A stretch of 64,000 nucleotides of DNA from Candidatus Hydrogenedentota bacterium (GTDB lineage: Bacteria > Hydrogenedentota > Hydrogenedentia > Hydrogenedentales > SLHB01): NCBI GenBank assembly GCA_020848835.1, contig JADLHJ010000028.1:1-64000 (forward strand), in the 5' to 3' direction. Of this stretch, positions 1 through 7,889 are shown one piece after another. How positions within the stretch are numbered: the first letter of the stretch is position 1; every line of letters starts with the position of its first letter. The position numbers were made by a program, and so were the translations under genes. The notes under the pieces are model-generated. The model was not told the DNA's origin. It did not search any database and saw only the letters and a list, made by a program, of their open reading frames with translations.

Positions 1-108
1 GGCCAGGCGACCCTGCAGCACACGAAAAAATCCACCTACGGCTGCTTCCGTCAAGACCTGACCGGGTTCAGCGGCATCCCGTTGAGCAGGACCCAGCCGC
101 CACCACCC
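1..108 (-). ncRNA. ffs: Bacterial small SRP RNA (4.5S-like), cut by the left window edge
   Basis: Read on the minus strand this is the signal recognition particle RNA that binds Ffh and targets nascent membrane proteins. The apical helix 8 is clear: GGTCAGGTCTTGACGGAAGC at about 62-43, with the conserved GTCAGG and GGAAGCAGC sides of the Ffh-binding internal loops and a UGAC (URRC-type) tetraloop in place of the commoner GGAA. Flanking segments GGGTCCTGC (about 94-86) and GCAGGG (about 16-11) pair to continue the hairpin, as in other small SRP RNAs. The 5' end is approximate; the 3' strand of the basal helix probably runs past base 1. Confidence 0.9.
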
Positions 109-130
109 GATCCGCGCAAAAGGACACGTA

Positions 131-151
131 GAGCCGAATTGTATTCGGCTC
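131..151. other. Perfect 9-bp hairpin between SRP RNA and the sialidase-like gene
   Basis: GAGCCGAAT (131-139) and ATTCGGCTC (143-151) are exact inverted repeats around a 3-base loop. No T-run follows on either strand, so it is not a convincing intrinsic terminator. It lies between the end of the sialidase-like gene and the SRP RNA, both on the minus strand, and could end or separate the two transcripts. The rest of 109-267 shows no gene. Confidence 0.4.
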
Positions 152-267
152 AATTTCAATGCACCAAAACCTGCGCAAAGGAATCCAAAAACGCTAACAT
201 TTGCAGAGCGATCAAGTCAAACAAGTCGTTTAACTCTCCCATTGCTGCCGGTCAATTCTCGTACTTT

Positions 268-1560
268 CTAGGGAGTTTTTTCGCTTGGGTCGCGCGTAGC
301 GAAACAAAGATCTCTATCCCATGCATCGGGATGTGTCCATTCCCAGACTGCGATCCAGCGGTCTGACCTATTCGCCGCGAGTGCAGTAGCCCACTTATAG
401 TCAAATCTTGGCTTATCGTGATGCCGGGCCGGCTTTATTGCACCCCATGCTGAAAAATCTTCATTCGATTCCCGTATGACGACGATGTTGTCCCATATGC
501 CTGAGAATCGCTGCCACATTACGATCCAGCTACCCATGCGGTTGGTTGCTACAACTGGATATTCGTTACTTCTAGCTCCATTCTCATTGCTCACAGAAAT
601 TCGGCCTGGAACAGACCAAGTCGTGGCATTGTCGGTACTGTGCGTTTCGTAGATATCAATACTGGATTCCGACGCGCCGTCGACTACAAGCATCCACTTT
701 CCGGCGTAGTCCGATGCGATAGAATAGTTCAGGCATTCTACGATGTCCGCGTCCGACGTCAAATCCTTCGGCGTCGTCCAAGTGGTGCCGTTATTTTCGG
801 AAACTGAGTAAGCGATGGCGTTCCCTTCGTCCAATTCATGCATCCACGTGATCATCCAGTTGCCATTTCCACTTGAAGCGACTTTGGGCATCTCCGGAAA
901 GTCATTCACCCCGATTAGCATAGGGTCTGACCACGTCCTTCCTTTATCGCTGGACAAAGAGAAGTAAACTCCAATGAAATAGTCAAAATCGATTTCGTGG
1001 GCGCCAATCCATACACACATCCAATTACCGTGCTCATCAGACGCGATCCATGGCTCTTCTCGAGTACTCGGAGTAAGGCGGTCAGTGTTCACCTTCTTGG
1101 GACGAGACCACGACGCACCGCCGTCGGTTGATCGGGCAGCAAAGACATTAAACCCGGAGCCGTTAGCTTCTTGATGCGGACCGAGATACTGCCAAACACT
1201 CAGCCACGTTCCATGTCCATCCGTTGCGATAGATGGCGTTTGGTTGAGATTTATTTCGTCCAAAGCACCGTCGTTCTGCGTCAGCGCGGTCTTACTTGAC
1301 CACGTCCTGCCACCATCTGAGGAATGCGAAACGAAGATGTTGTAGTTGTCATCGTTTGGACTTTCCCACGCCTGCCATACCGCCACACAGTTTCCCATGT
1401 CGTCCATGGCGATCGACGGAGCCTCGTCGTGTTCGTCATCATCAAACCATTCCCGGTTGAATGCCTTTGTCTTGGAAAACTCTCCGGCAAAGCAGAGCAG
1501 AGCGGGAACAAGCAAGATGCTCAATGACGGACTGAGAAAGTTTCTACTTGTTGTGCGCAT
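268..1560 (-). CDS. Secreted BNR/Asp-box beta-propeller protein (exo-sialidase-like)
   Basis: A 430-residue exported protein. Residues 1-25 form a signal peptide (basic start, then a hydrophobic run ending near CFAG). The body has at least five Asp-box repeats of the S-x-D-x-G-x-T-W type: SSDGGRTWS, STDGGASWS, SSDKGRTWS, SENNGTTWT and STDNATTWS, each followed by W-rich beta strands, as in six-bladed sialidase folds. Asp boxes are structural and do not prove sialidase activity; I do not see a clear Arg triad, so glycan binding or hydrolysis is an inference. Start ATG at 1560 has GGGAG nine bases upstream. It follows the PQQ-propeller gene on the same strand with a 47-bp gap, so the two may be co-expressed. 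Confidence 0.7.
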   Translation of the reverse strand: MRTTSRNFLSPSLSILLVPALLCFAGEFSKTKAFNREWFDDDEHDEAPSIAMDDMGNCVAVWQAWESPNDDNYNIFVSHSSDGGRTWSSKTALTQNDGALDEINLNQTPSIATDGHGTWLSVWQYLGPHQEANGSGFNVFAARSTDGGASWSRPKKVNTDRLTPSTREEPWIASDEHGNWMCVWIGAHEIDFDYFIGVYFSLSSDKGRTWSDPMLIGVNDFPEMPKVASSGNGNWMITWMHELDEGNAIAYSVSENNGTTWTTPKDLTSDADIVECLNYSIASDYAGKWMLVVDGASESSIDIYETHSTDNATTWSVPGRISVSNENGARSNEYPVVATNRMGSWIVMWQRFSGIWDNIVVIRESNEDFSAWGAIKPARHHDKPRFDYKWATALAANRSDRWIAVWEWTHPDAWDRDLCFATRDPSEKTP

Positions 1561-1607
1561 GGTTAGATACTCCCATCACATCGGCGCGTTGCGCTGCATT
1601 CGCGTGT

Positions 1608-3122
1608 TCACTTCACCGCGTACAACGTATCCTGCGACGCCACGTATAACACTCCATTGGCCGCCACTGACGTCGCACTGATCGGCGCATCCAACTTTAC
1701 CGACGCGATCTCTTTCTTATCCTTGCTCGCGGCGAAGGTCCAAAAGAGTTTATTGCGCGACCCGACGTAAACCTTTCCATCCGCTACAAACGCTGAGCCC
1801 CAACACTCACCGCCGATGTCATGCGTCCAATACGCCTGCCCGGTCTTTCCATCCACGCAATGCAAAAAGCCCTTGCCATCAGAAACAAACACCAGCCCAT
1901 TTGCGACCGCAGGCGTAGCAATGCAATGCGCCGGCATTTCGTACGACCAGATTTCACCGGTCGTCGTGATATCCCCGGTCTTCGTCGCGTCGATGCATTT
2001 CAACCACGACTTTTCCTTGCCCCACCAAGGATCGCCGCCCGCCGTCACATACACGCGATCGCCAATAAACACCGGCATCCCCTCGATCACGCTCGGGCTT
2101 TCTTTCCGGTTGTTCAAATACTCCGCGCGGTTCTCCTTTGGACTCGTCGGATCGCAATCGAACTTCCACGCCAGCGTCAAGGTCTGCACCGCATCGCGCG
2201 GTACATCCGCTGCCAACGCCTCAAATGCGTAGCACACCCCGTCTGGACCGCCAAACGCAATCAACTTCTTTCCATTCACCTTACCCAACGAAGGCGACGA
2301 CCATGCCGCGTGCATGATTCGATGGCCCATGCCCACTGCATCCTTCGCGAGCACCCCGCCCGTGTTCTTGTCCATCACGATTAGAGTTGGCGCATCGGGC
2401 TTGCGCACCACCTTGTGCGTGTTGTCCACGCCATTGCCGGTGTTCAGATACAGATAGTCTCCGTCGAGCAGAATCGACATGTGCGAACCATCGTGCGGAT
2501 ACATATCGACCGCCTCGCGCAGGCTCACCATCCAAATGATGTCGGCGTCCGTCGCCGTCACCTCCAGCGCGGGCTTGCCGTCCTGCGCCATATGTTGGCC
2601 TTCGTCTTTATACGGCCCATCATTACCGTTGGCCTGGCCCTGTAGATCGAGACACACCACCTCAAAGCGGTTCGTCACGGTATACACACGGTCGCCTTCA
2701 ACCGTCGGCTCCGAACACATTCCAATCATCGGCCAATCGAGATAATCGTCCCCACCCGTGCGCGGCACCGCGAGTTGCCAGCGCAACGCCCCATCGCTTT
2801 CGTTCAAGCACAACAGCACGCCGCAGTCGTAATCGATCCGAGCATCGCGCGGCTTCTCGTTGTTCGCGCCGATCAACACGCACCCATTCGCAATCACTGG
2901 CGAACCATAAGCATTCCCTCCCAAGGGCGCCGACCATTTCACACGCTCGCCCGTCTCCGGATTAAACGTGTCCGCCAACCCCGTTTCGCCCGACACCATG
3001 TTCCGCGTAAACCGCTCGCCCCACTGCGGCCGGTCTTCCGCATGCGCAATCGCGCAGACCGCAAGCAGTGCAATCAATGTATTGAATGGAGCATACGAAT
3101 TGTTATTTAGATTGAAACGCAT
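1608..3122 (-). CDS. Secreted PQQ-repeat beta-propeller protein
   Basis: About 504 residues. I chose ATG 3122 because GGGGGA lies eight bases upstream; a longer frame from TTG 3137 would contain that ribosome-binding site. An N-terminal hydrophobic segment ending in AIAHA is a signal peptide. The rest has repeats of the PQQ-like type, for example VLLCLNESDGALRWQL, GFLHCVDGKTGQAYWTH and GVLYVASQDTLYAV, with alternating G-x-x-Y/L-x-x-D and W positions expected for a seven- or eight-bladed propeller. Such proteins can be BamB-like scaffolds or alcohol-dehydrogenase relatives; no PQQ or calcium ligands can be assigned here, so the catalytic role is unknown. Same strand as the downstream Asp-box protein. 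Confidence 0.75.
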   Translation of the reverse strand: MRFNLNNNSYAPFNTLIALLAVCAIAHAEDRPQWGERFTRNMVSGETGLADTFNPETGERVKWSAPLGGNAYGSPVIANGCVLIGANNEKPRDARIDYDCGVLLCLNESDGALRWQLAVPRTGGDDYLDWPMIGMCSEPTVEGDRVYTVTNRFEVVCLDLQGQANGNDGPYKDEGQHMAQDGKPALEVTATDADIIWMVSLREAVDMYPHDGSHMSILLDGDYLYLNTGNGVDNTHKVVRKPDAPTLIVMDKNTGGVLAKDAVGMGHRIMHAAWSSPSLGKVNGKKLIAFGGPDGVCYAFEALAADVPRDAVQTLTLAWKFDCDPTSPKENRAEYLNNRKESPSVIEGMPVFIGDRVYVTAGGDPWWGKEKSWLKCIDATKTGDITTTGEIWSYEMPAHCIATPAVANGLVFVSDGKGFLHCVDGKTGQAYWTHDIGGECWGSAFVADGKVYVGSRNKLFWTFAASKDKKEIASVKLDAPISATSVAANGVLYVASQDTLYAVK

Positions 3123-3229
3123 AACACAGTCCCCCAAACCTCATTCTATCAAATTACCATCGCATTTCCTCGTGTCTGTATTGAAATTGAATCTGCGAAA
3201 ATCTGCGTAATCTGCGGACAGATGAAATA

Positions 3230-3268
3230 GAAAGGCCGCAAAGCGTGCTGATCGCTCCACGGCCTTTC
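3230..3268 (-). terminator. Intrinsic terminator of the first DinB-like gene
   Basis: GAAAGGCCG (3230-3238) and CGGCCTTTC (3260-3268) pair perfectly. In minus-strand reading the hairpin is followed by the T-rich TATTTCATC. It lies 21 bases past the stop codon of the DinB-like gene. Confidence 0.65.
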
Positions 3269-3288
3269 GTGAGGGGGTGGGGTATAAA

Positions 3289-3789
3289 CTAAGCGTTCGC
3301 GAGTAGGTTCATCTGCCCGCGGTGATACGAATCGTGTCCCAGCATATAGCCCAGCGTACCTTCAAAAGACTTGAAAAATTCTTCAAACCCCGGCGGCGTC
3401 TGCCCCTTCATCCCGCCAGGCAGATCGCTGTCCTGTGCTTTCTTCAACAACGCAAATGTATTTGCCGTAACCGCCTTATATTTCTCGACAATATTGTCCC
3501 AACTTGGATACTGCGACGCATCCGCCGTAACGTCCGCGCCGCCGATCATCCCCGGCGCAAACATTTTCCGGTACTGCCCCGGCAGCGTCATTTCGCCACC
3601 CAATACAACCGAATTCACAATTGTGTCCGTGGCAAACGTCAGATGCCCCAACAACCAAAGCGGATGCGCCTTCCCGTCCTTCGACTGACGCAACCGGTTT
3701 TCCGGCGCAACATCACCCGCGGCCTTCGCCGTAGCCGCAAACGCCGTCGCATACAACTTCTCATATACCTCAATCTTCGCCCGACTCAT
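3289..3789 (-). CDS. DinB-fold (DUF1569/YfiT-like) protein
   Basis: About 166 residues from ATG 3789, chosen because GGAGGG sits eight bases upstream; the open frame extends to 3864 but without a better start. The sequence matches the four-helix DinB/YfiT fold: a first-helix His in LWLLGHLTFATD and the C-terminal GHDSYHRGQMNLL, whose histidines usually complete a three-His metal site. Members include metal-dependent thiol transferases (mycothiol or bacillithiol-dependent S-transferases) and damage-induced proteins of unknown function. No substrate can be named. Transcribed alone, with a terminator just downstream. It is distinct from the DinB-fold gene at 4672. Confidence 0.75.
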   Translation of the reverse strand: MSRAKIEVYEKLYATAFAATAKAAGDVAPENRLRQSKDGKAHPLWLLGHLTFATDTIVNSVVLGGEMTLPGQYRKMFAPGMIGGADVTADASQYPSWDNIVEKYKAVTANTFALLKKAQDSDLPGGMKGQTPPGFEEFFKSFEGTLGYMLGHDSYHRGQMNLLANA

Positions 3790-3904
3790 CTCGCAGCCCT
3801 CCATAATTTCGTTTGCACCAATTCTCATCACCTTCGTGCTCTTGCTGTAAGTCCTTCCATTCACCAGATGAAACCCAAAAGGGGCACGGTCAAAACCAAG
3901 GAAT

Positions 3905-3992
3905 TCGCGCCGAAGGCGCTACGCAACCCTAGCCAGGGGCAACGCCCCTGGAATCAGGCCACCACAAACCGTAGCGCGCTGAAGGCGCATCG
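3905..3992. repeat. Palindromic intergenic repeat, family B (copy 1)
   Basis: Contains the perfect hairpin CCAGGGGC-AAC-GCCCCTGG (3933-3951) flanked by GCGCCGAAGGCGC and GCGCTGAAGGCGC minihairpins. The same order of modules, including GCAACCCTAGCCAGGGGC, is found inverted at 35561-35655. It occupies the gap between two minus-strand genes. Confidence 0.7.
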
Positions 3993-4028
3993 CAAACTCT
4001 TCGTCCACAATGTCCACCGCAGTCCGCC

Positions 4029-4670
4029 TCACCGCCCATCCAAAATCGCTTTGCCCTTCTCCGTCGCCAACGCGTGCAGCCGCGAACGCACCGCTTCCCG
4101 CGCCCGCGCATACGCGTCCTTCTGGCCAACCAGCAATGCCGCCCAATTCGCCTGCTGCTCATACGCATGTAATTCAAACGTGAGCTGCTCCGGATCCACT
4201 TCCGCAACCAAATGCCCGCGCTCTATCGCCAACACCACCTGCCGATTGATCCAATCCAGCCACTGTTTGCTCGCCAACACCAACCGATCGCGTATCGGCC
4301 CGGGCCGTCCATCGAACTCCGCCGAAACCGAATAAAAAAAACATCCGCCTTTTTCGCAGGCCGACTCCGCCATCCCAATCCAATCCGTGATCACCTGAAG
4401 CAACCGCGGCAACCCGCGTTCGGTCTTCTCCGCGGGAATGATTACGCCCTGCACAAATGCAGACTGCGCCGCCTCAAGCGTCGCAAGCTGCAATTCTTCC
4501 TTCGAGCCAAAGTGCGCGAACAGCCCCGCCTTGCTCATGCCCACTTCTTTCGCAAGCACGCCGATGCTCAACCCTTCAAGCCCAATCTGCCGCGCCTTCT
4601 CAACCGCCACGCCGAGAATGCGCTCGCGCGGTGATACACTTCCCGGCTCAGTTTTTACTTTTGGTGACAC
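4029..4670 (-). CDS. TetR/AcrR-family transcriptional repressor
   Basis: About 213 residues. The N-terminal 60 residues are a TetR DNA-binding domain: SPRERILGVAVEKARQIGLE then GVLAKEVGMSKAGLFAHFGS, the typical helix-turn-helix ending in Y/F-HF. The C-terminal part (about residues 75-210) is an all-helical ligand-binding domain with a GGCFFYSVSAEF segment. GTG 4670 is chosen: it begins one base after the TGA of the upstream DinB-fold gene (TGA-C-GTG), indicating translational coupling, whereas the longer frame to 4775 would overlap that gene by about 100 bp. Its targets probably include its own operon, whose promoter carries three related palindromic sites at 5288-5354. Confidence 0.85.
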   Translation of the reverse strand: MSPKVKTEPGSVSPRERILGVAVEKARQIGLEGLSIGVLAKEVGMSKAGLFAHFGSKEELQLATLEAAQSAFVQGVIIPAEKTERGLPRLLQVITDWIGMAESACEKGGCFFYSVSAEFDGRPGPIRDRLVLASKQWLDWINRQVVLAIERGHLVAEVDPEQLTFELHAYEQQANWAALLVGQKDAYARAREAVRSRLHALATEKGKAILDGR

Positions 4671-4671
4671 G

Positions 4672-5277
4672 TCAATTGCTTTCCGCCAATTCGGCCAATA
4701 TCCGTTTAATCTGTTCGACATGTTCCAGCGTGTGATAGCGAAATGCCTGTACATACGCCTTCCAATCGAAATCATGCCTCCACGCGATCGGCGTGGGTTT
4801 TCCGTCTTCGCCCGGCACTTTCACCACCAGCACAATAGGCGTTCGTACATCGAGCGCCGTGTCTTCAGTGCCAGCGTTTGCCGCATCCAGAAAGTTGCGG
4901 TGCACCTCACGAAGTTGGCCCAGCAATGCGCCCCAGGAAACGGCGAAGGGGTCTTCCGAAACCAACCCCGGCGCAAACGGCTCTCCTTTTGGGAGCCGCC
5001 CCGCTATTAGTTCCTGCAATTCGCCAGCGGCCAGGGCGTGGGTGACAACGAGGTGATCGATCACCTCATGCACGCTCCAAGCCCCCTCGCGCGGACGCAC
5101 CGCACGCCACGCCGGCGGAACGTCATCCGCGAGGGTTTCCAGGGTCAAAAACGCCTTTGCGAGCTTTTCGCGCAACTTGGGCAACGCCGCCTGGGTACCC
5201 TTCAGCCGCAGAAAATCAATCGCGCGAATCTGCTCAGGATAAAGGCCCATAATCGCAAACTCCGTGTCAACCTGCAT
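4672..5277 (-). CDS. DinB-superfamily protein, first gene of a TetR-regulated operon
   Basis: About 201 residues from ATG 5277, preceded by GGAGAG. The frame from TTG 5289 would place that Shine-Dalgarno inside the gene. DinB/YfiT fold features: GAWSVHEVIDHLVVTH near residue 70 and RYHTLEHVEQIKRILAEL at the C-terminus, supplying histidines for a metal site. It is followed after one base by the tetR gene, so the pair forms one operon. Co-regulation with a TetR sensor suggests a stress or xenobiotic response (thiol S-transfer or damage response), but the substrate is unknown. Confidence 0.75.
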   Translation of the reverse strand: MQVDTEFAIMGLYPEQIRAIDFLRLKGTQAALPKLREKLAKAFLTLETLADDVPPAWRAVRPREGAWSVHEVIDHLVVTHALAAGELQELIAGRLPKGEPFAPGLVSEDPFAVSWGALLGQLREVHRNFLDAANAGTEDTALDVRTPIVLVVKVPGEDGKPTPIAWRHDFDWKAYVQAFRYHTLEHVEQIKRILAELAESN

Positions 5278-5287
5278 TCCTCTCTCC

Positions 5288-5360
5288 AAAACGACCGTTT
5301 GGTATAATATTTATCTTGCGAACGAACGTTAATATAGACACGAACGGTCGTTTTGTCAAC
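5288..5360 (-). promoter_or_regulatory. Sigma-70 promoter with TetR-type operators for the dinB-like/tetR operon
   Basis: On the minus strand TTGACA (5358-5353) is followed after exactly 17 bases by TATATT (5335-5330), a near-consensus promoter. Three related ACG-N2-CGT palindromic cores overlap it: ACGACCGTTCGT between the -35 and -10, AACGTTCGTT just past the -10, and AACGGTCGTTTT by the start codon. The outer two form a perfect 12-bp inverted repeat (AAAACGACCGTT at 5288-5299, AACGGTCGTTTT at 5343-5354). Placement across the promoter indicates repression, most likely by the TetR encoded in the operon. Confidence 0.75.
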
Positions 5361-5376
5361 ACCCTCGCCTCTTCAA

Positions 5377-5454
5377 CCCTCGTTTCCCATACCCAAGAAC
5401 CGACTGACCCCTTGTTTCCCAAAACCCAAAACTCGCGCCGACCCCTTGTTTCCC
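5377..5454. repeat. Short dispersed motif ACCCCTTGTTTCCC
   Basis: Variants of the motif occur three times here (about 5378-5390, 5407-5420 and 5441-5454), once at 6727-6740 and once inverted at 36418-36440. The inverted copy shares the longer core CCGACTGACCC with 5400-5410. All copies are intergenic. Significance unknown. Confidence 0.5.
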
Positions 5455-5469
5455 GTTACAATCCCTGCC

Positions 5470-6615
5470 ATGCCAACCATTGAAATCACCAGCCTCGCCC
5501 ACGGCGGCTACGGCGTCGGCCGTGTAGAAGGCCAGGTCTGGTTCGTCCCCTACGCGCTTCCCGGCGACACCGTCGAGGCCTCCGAAGCCCGCCGCACCAA
5601 GGGTTTAGTTTGGGGAAAGGTTGACGCGATTCCCTCGCCATCCCCGGATCGAGTGCAACAGCCTTGCCCAGTATTTGGGAGCTGTGGCGCGTGCACCTGG
5701 CTCCACTTCGCCTACCCGGCGCAGTTAGAGTGGAAACAACGCATCGTCCTCGACACGCTCAAGCGTCTCGGCGGAGTGGTTCCCCGGGAATCGTCCACTG
5801 CCGACGACCCGGAATTCCGCTACGGCTACCGCACCCGCGCGGAGTTCCACGGCGATGGCTGGAAGCGCGGCTTCTACGCGGAAAGTTCGCACGACATAGT
5901 GGACATCGCGCTATGTCCGTTGTGCCATCCAAAGTTGAATGACGCCCTTGCTCTTTTGCGCAACGCAAGTGTCCCAGGCGCGGTGGAAATCACGGTAAAT
6001 CCGGATGGCGATGAAGTCCTGATATGGACCGCAAAACCGAACCGGCGTCTATCGAAGGTATTTCCAAACGCTCAGTCTTTCGATTCCGACAACGAGCGTG
6101 ACGGTTTCATCTGTGATGGCGTGCCTATCGTCAACGGCGCCTTCAGCCAATCGAGTCTGTTGTTGAATCGCGTGTTGCACGCGCGTGTACAGGAAGCGCT
6201 AGGTGACGCGACCTCGGTGCTTGATCTCTACTGCGGCAACGGAAATTTCACATTGGCGCGCGAAGGTGAAATTGTGGGACTCGATCACAACCGTGCAAGT
6301 GTAGGCGCGGCGCTATCCTTGGATCGACACGACTACCGCGTCGGAAGCGAAATCGACTTCCATCGCGTCATTCGCGAGAAGGCATGGGGCGCCATCCTCC
6401 TCGATCCGCCTCGCGCCGGCGCGCTCGCAATCATGTCCACGCTCGCGCAATCCAGCGCGCAAAAAATCGTCTACGTCTCCTGCGATCCGGCGACCCTCGC
6501 CCGGGACGCCAAAGTCCTTACCAAAGAAGGCTGGCAACTCGATCGTTGCACCGCCGTGGACATGTTTCCCCACACCGCCCATATCGAATCCGTCAACACC
6601 TTCATTCGCACCTGA
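5470..6615 (+). CDS. TrmA/RlmD-family RNA 5-methyluridine methyltransferase
   Basis: About 381 residues. ATG 5470 is chosen because it starts the TRAM domain (MPTIEITSLAHGGYGVGRV); the preceding open frame consists of low-complexity repeats. After the TRAM domain (1-60) a 4Fe-4S motif CPVFGSCGAC (C-x5-C-x2-C) with a later CPLC is seen, as in RlmD/RumA. The C-terminal Rossmann domain has VLDLYCGNGNFTLA for SAM binding, the ILLDPPRAG motif and VSCDPATLARD with the catalytic cysteine that attacks C6 of uridine. It should make m5U in rRNA or tRNA; which RNA is not decidable from sequence. Single gene. Confidence 0.88.
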   Translation: MPTIEITSLAHGGYGVGRVEGQVWFVPYALPGDTVEASEARRTKGLVWGKVDAIPSPSPDRVQQPCPVFGSCGACTWLHFAYPAQLEWKQRIVLDTLKRLGGVVPRESSTADDPEFRYGYRTRAEFHGDGWKRGFYAESSHDIVDIALCPLCHPKLNDALALLRNASVPGAVEITVNPDGDEVLIWTAKPNRRLSKVFPNAQSFDSDNERDGFICDGVPIVNGAFSQSSLLLNRVLHARVQEALGDATSVLDLYCGNGNFTLAREGEIVGLDHNRASVGAALSLDRHDYRVGSEIDFHRVIREKAWGAILLDPPRAGALAIMSTLAQSSAQKIVYVSCDPATLARDAKVLTKEGWQLDRCTAVDMFPHTAHIESVNTFIRT

Positions 6616-6857
6616 TTGCAACCAGTTTTGCCGCTGCGGATTCTATAAACCAAGTGTAAAAAGCTATCGCGACGAAGCGTCCCGTCAAGCGTTGACGGCT
6701 TAATTCGCAACAGTAGGTGTCTTCGCACCCCTTGTTTCCCAACGGTTCGATCCGTGTGATCCGCGCGATCTGTGGTCAGGACAGTGCAACGCCGTGGGCA
6801 AATAGATGGGAGACGTTAGCGGAAGTGCGGGCTAATCGCCCCCGTGCCTTTAACGTG

Positions 6858-7769
6858 CTAGCCCGCGATCGATTCGGCTTGGCTCCGCAAATCGGCTGAT
6901 ACGTTGGATTGTGCGAGCAACAACTGCGCAAATTGCTTCGCTTCTTCCGGTTGCTGGTTCGCTTTGAGGATGCGCGCGAGCGCGACGTAGGCGTAGTGAA
7001 ATTCGGGTTGGTGCTCGATGGTTTTTTGCAGCAGATCAATTGCCGCATTCATGTCGCGGTTCCCGAGAAGTGTGTCGGTGAGAAAAAGAATGACATCCTG
7101 GTTCGCGGGATCGATCGCGTGCGCTTGCCACGCGTATTTCAGCGCGCGATCAAGGCGGCCTTCCTGCCTGCGCCTATCGGAAGCCATAAGCAAACCCTGC
7201 ACGCGATCGCCGAGGTCGCACGCTTTGGGACAGAAAAAACTTCCGTAAGCGCCGTTGGGCAGGGTGAAGGTTTCTGTGACGTTTGGATACGGAAGGAAAT
7301 CCTCCACATACCATTGGCTACGGTGTAATTCGCCGGGATTACCGTGACGCTCCGGGTGGTCCCAGCCGTCACCAAGCGGAATGTTTACGAACAGCGCGCG
7401 CTTGGCCTTGTCATAAAGTTGCGCGATTACTTCCTCGCCGTCGTCCTTGTCGAGGTGCTCGATGACATCGCCGGCAATGATTAGGTCGTACTGGTCCACT
7501 TTCGGCGCCAGCTCGCGTACGTCGCCGATGATGATGTTCGAATACAGCGACCGCTGGTGCGAGAGAATGTACGGTTCGAAAAGTTCGAGGCCGTCGATGC
7601 GCAACTTCCAATCGGATGGCTGTACACGTTCCTCGGCAACGTCCAGGTACATGCGCGAAAGAAACCCCCACATTCCGAACCCGCACCCGATGTCGAGAAT
7701 CGAACGCGGCCGCAACGTGATGATGTATCGCAAGCAATGGGTGATATGGACGGATGTGCTGACTGGCAT
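6858..7769 (-). CDS. SAM-dependent methyltransferase with C-terminal TPR repeats
   Basis: 303 residues. The N-terminal half is a class I methyltransferase: SILDIGCGFGMWGF is the glycine-rich SAM loop, DGLELF the acidic end of strand 2, and DLIIAGDVIEHLDKDDGEE the post-II motif typical of the UbiE/Methyltransf_23 group. From about residue 205 the chain becomes helical with TPR-like repeats (A-x-x-A-x-x-x-DP, LLQKTIEHQPEFHYAYVALA), suggesting a protein-protein interaction tail. The substrate is not evident; such fusions often lie in polysaccharide or surface-modification loci, but neighbours here give no support. Divergent from the SIS gene with about 120 bp between. Confidence 0.75.
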   Translation of the reverse strand: MPVSTSVHITHCLRYIITLRPRSILDIGCGFGMWGFLSRMYLDVAEERVQPSDWKLRIDGLELFEPYILSHQRSLYSNIIIGDVRELAPKVDQYDLIIAGDVIEHLDKDDGEEVIAQLYDKAKRALFVNIPLGDGWDHPERHGNPGELHRSQWYVEDFLPYPNVTETFTLPNGAYGSFFCPKACDLGDRVQGLLMASDRRRQEGRLDRALKYAWQAHAIDPANQDVILFLTDTLLGNRDMNAAIDLLQKTIEHQPEFHYAYVALARILKANQQPEEAKQFAQLLLAQSNVSADLRSQAESIAG

Positions 7770-7889
7770 ATGCCCTATGGTGCGCTCAGCTGCATCGCAG
7801 GTTCAAGATGTAATTCGCGGCCTGCATCAGTGTTGTGACAGTATGGCTGACGCTTCAGATCCTGAGACGAAAAATCGGAAGGAAGATCG

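Noticed and set aside
3322..4335. 337-codon plus-strand frame
   Set aside because: It runs antisense through two recognised genes (DinB-fold, TetR) and the repeat between them. The product is Arg/His-rich without a domain.
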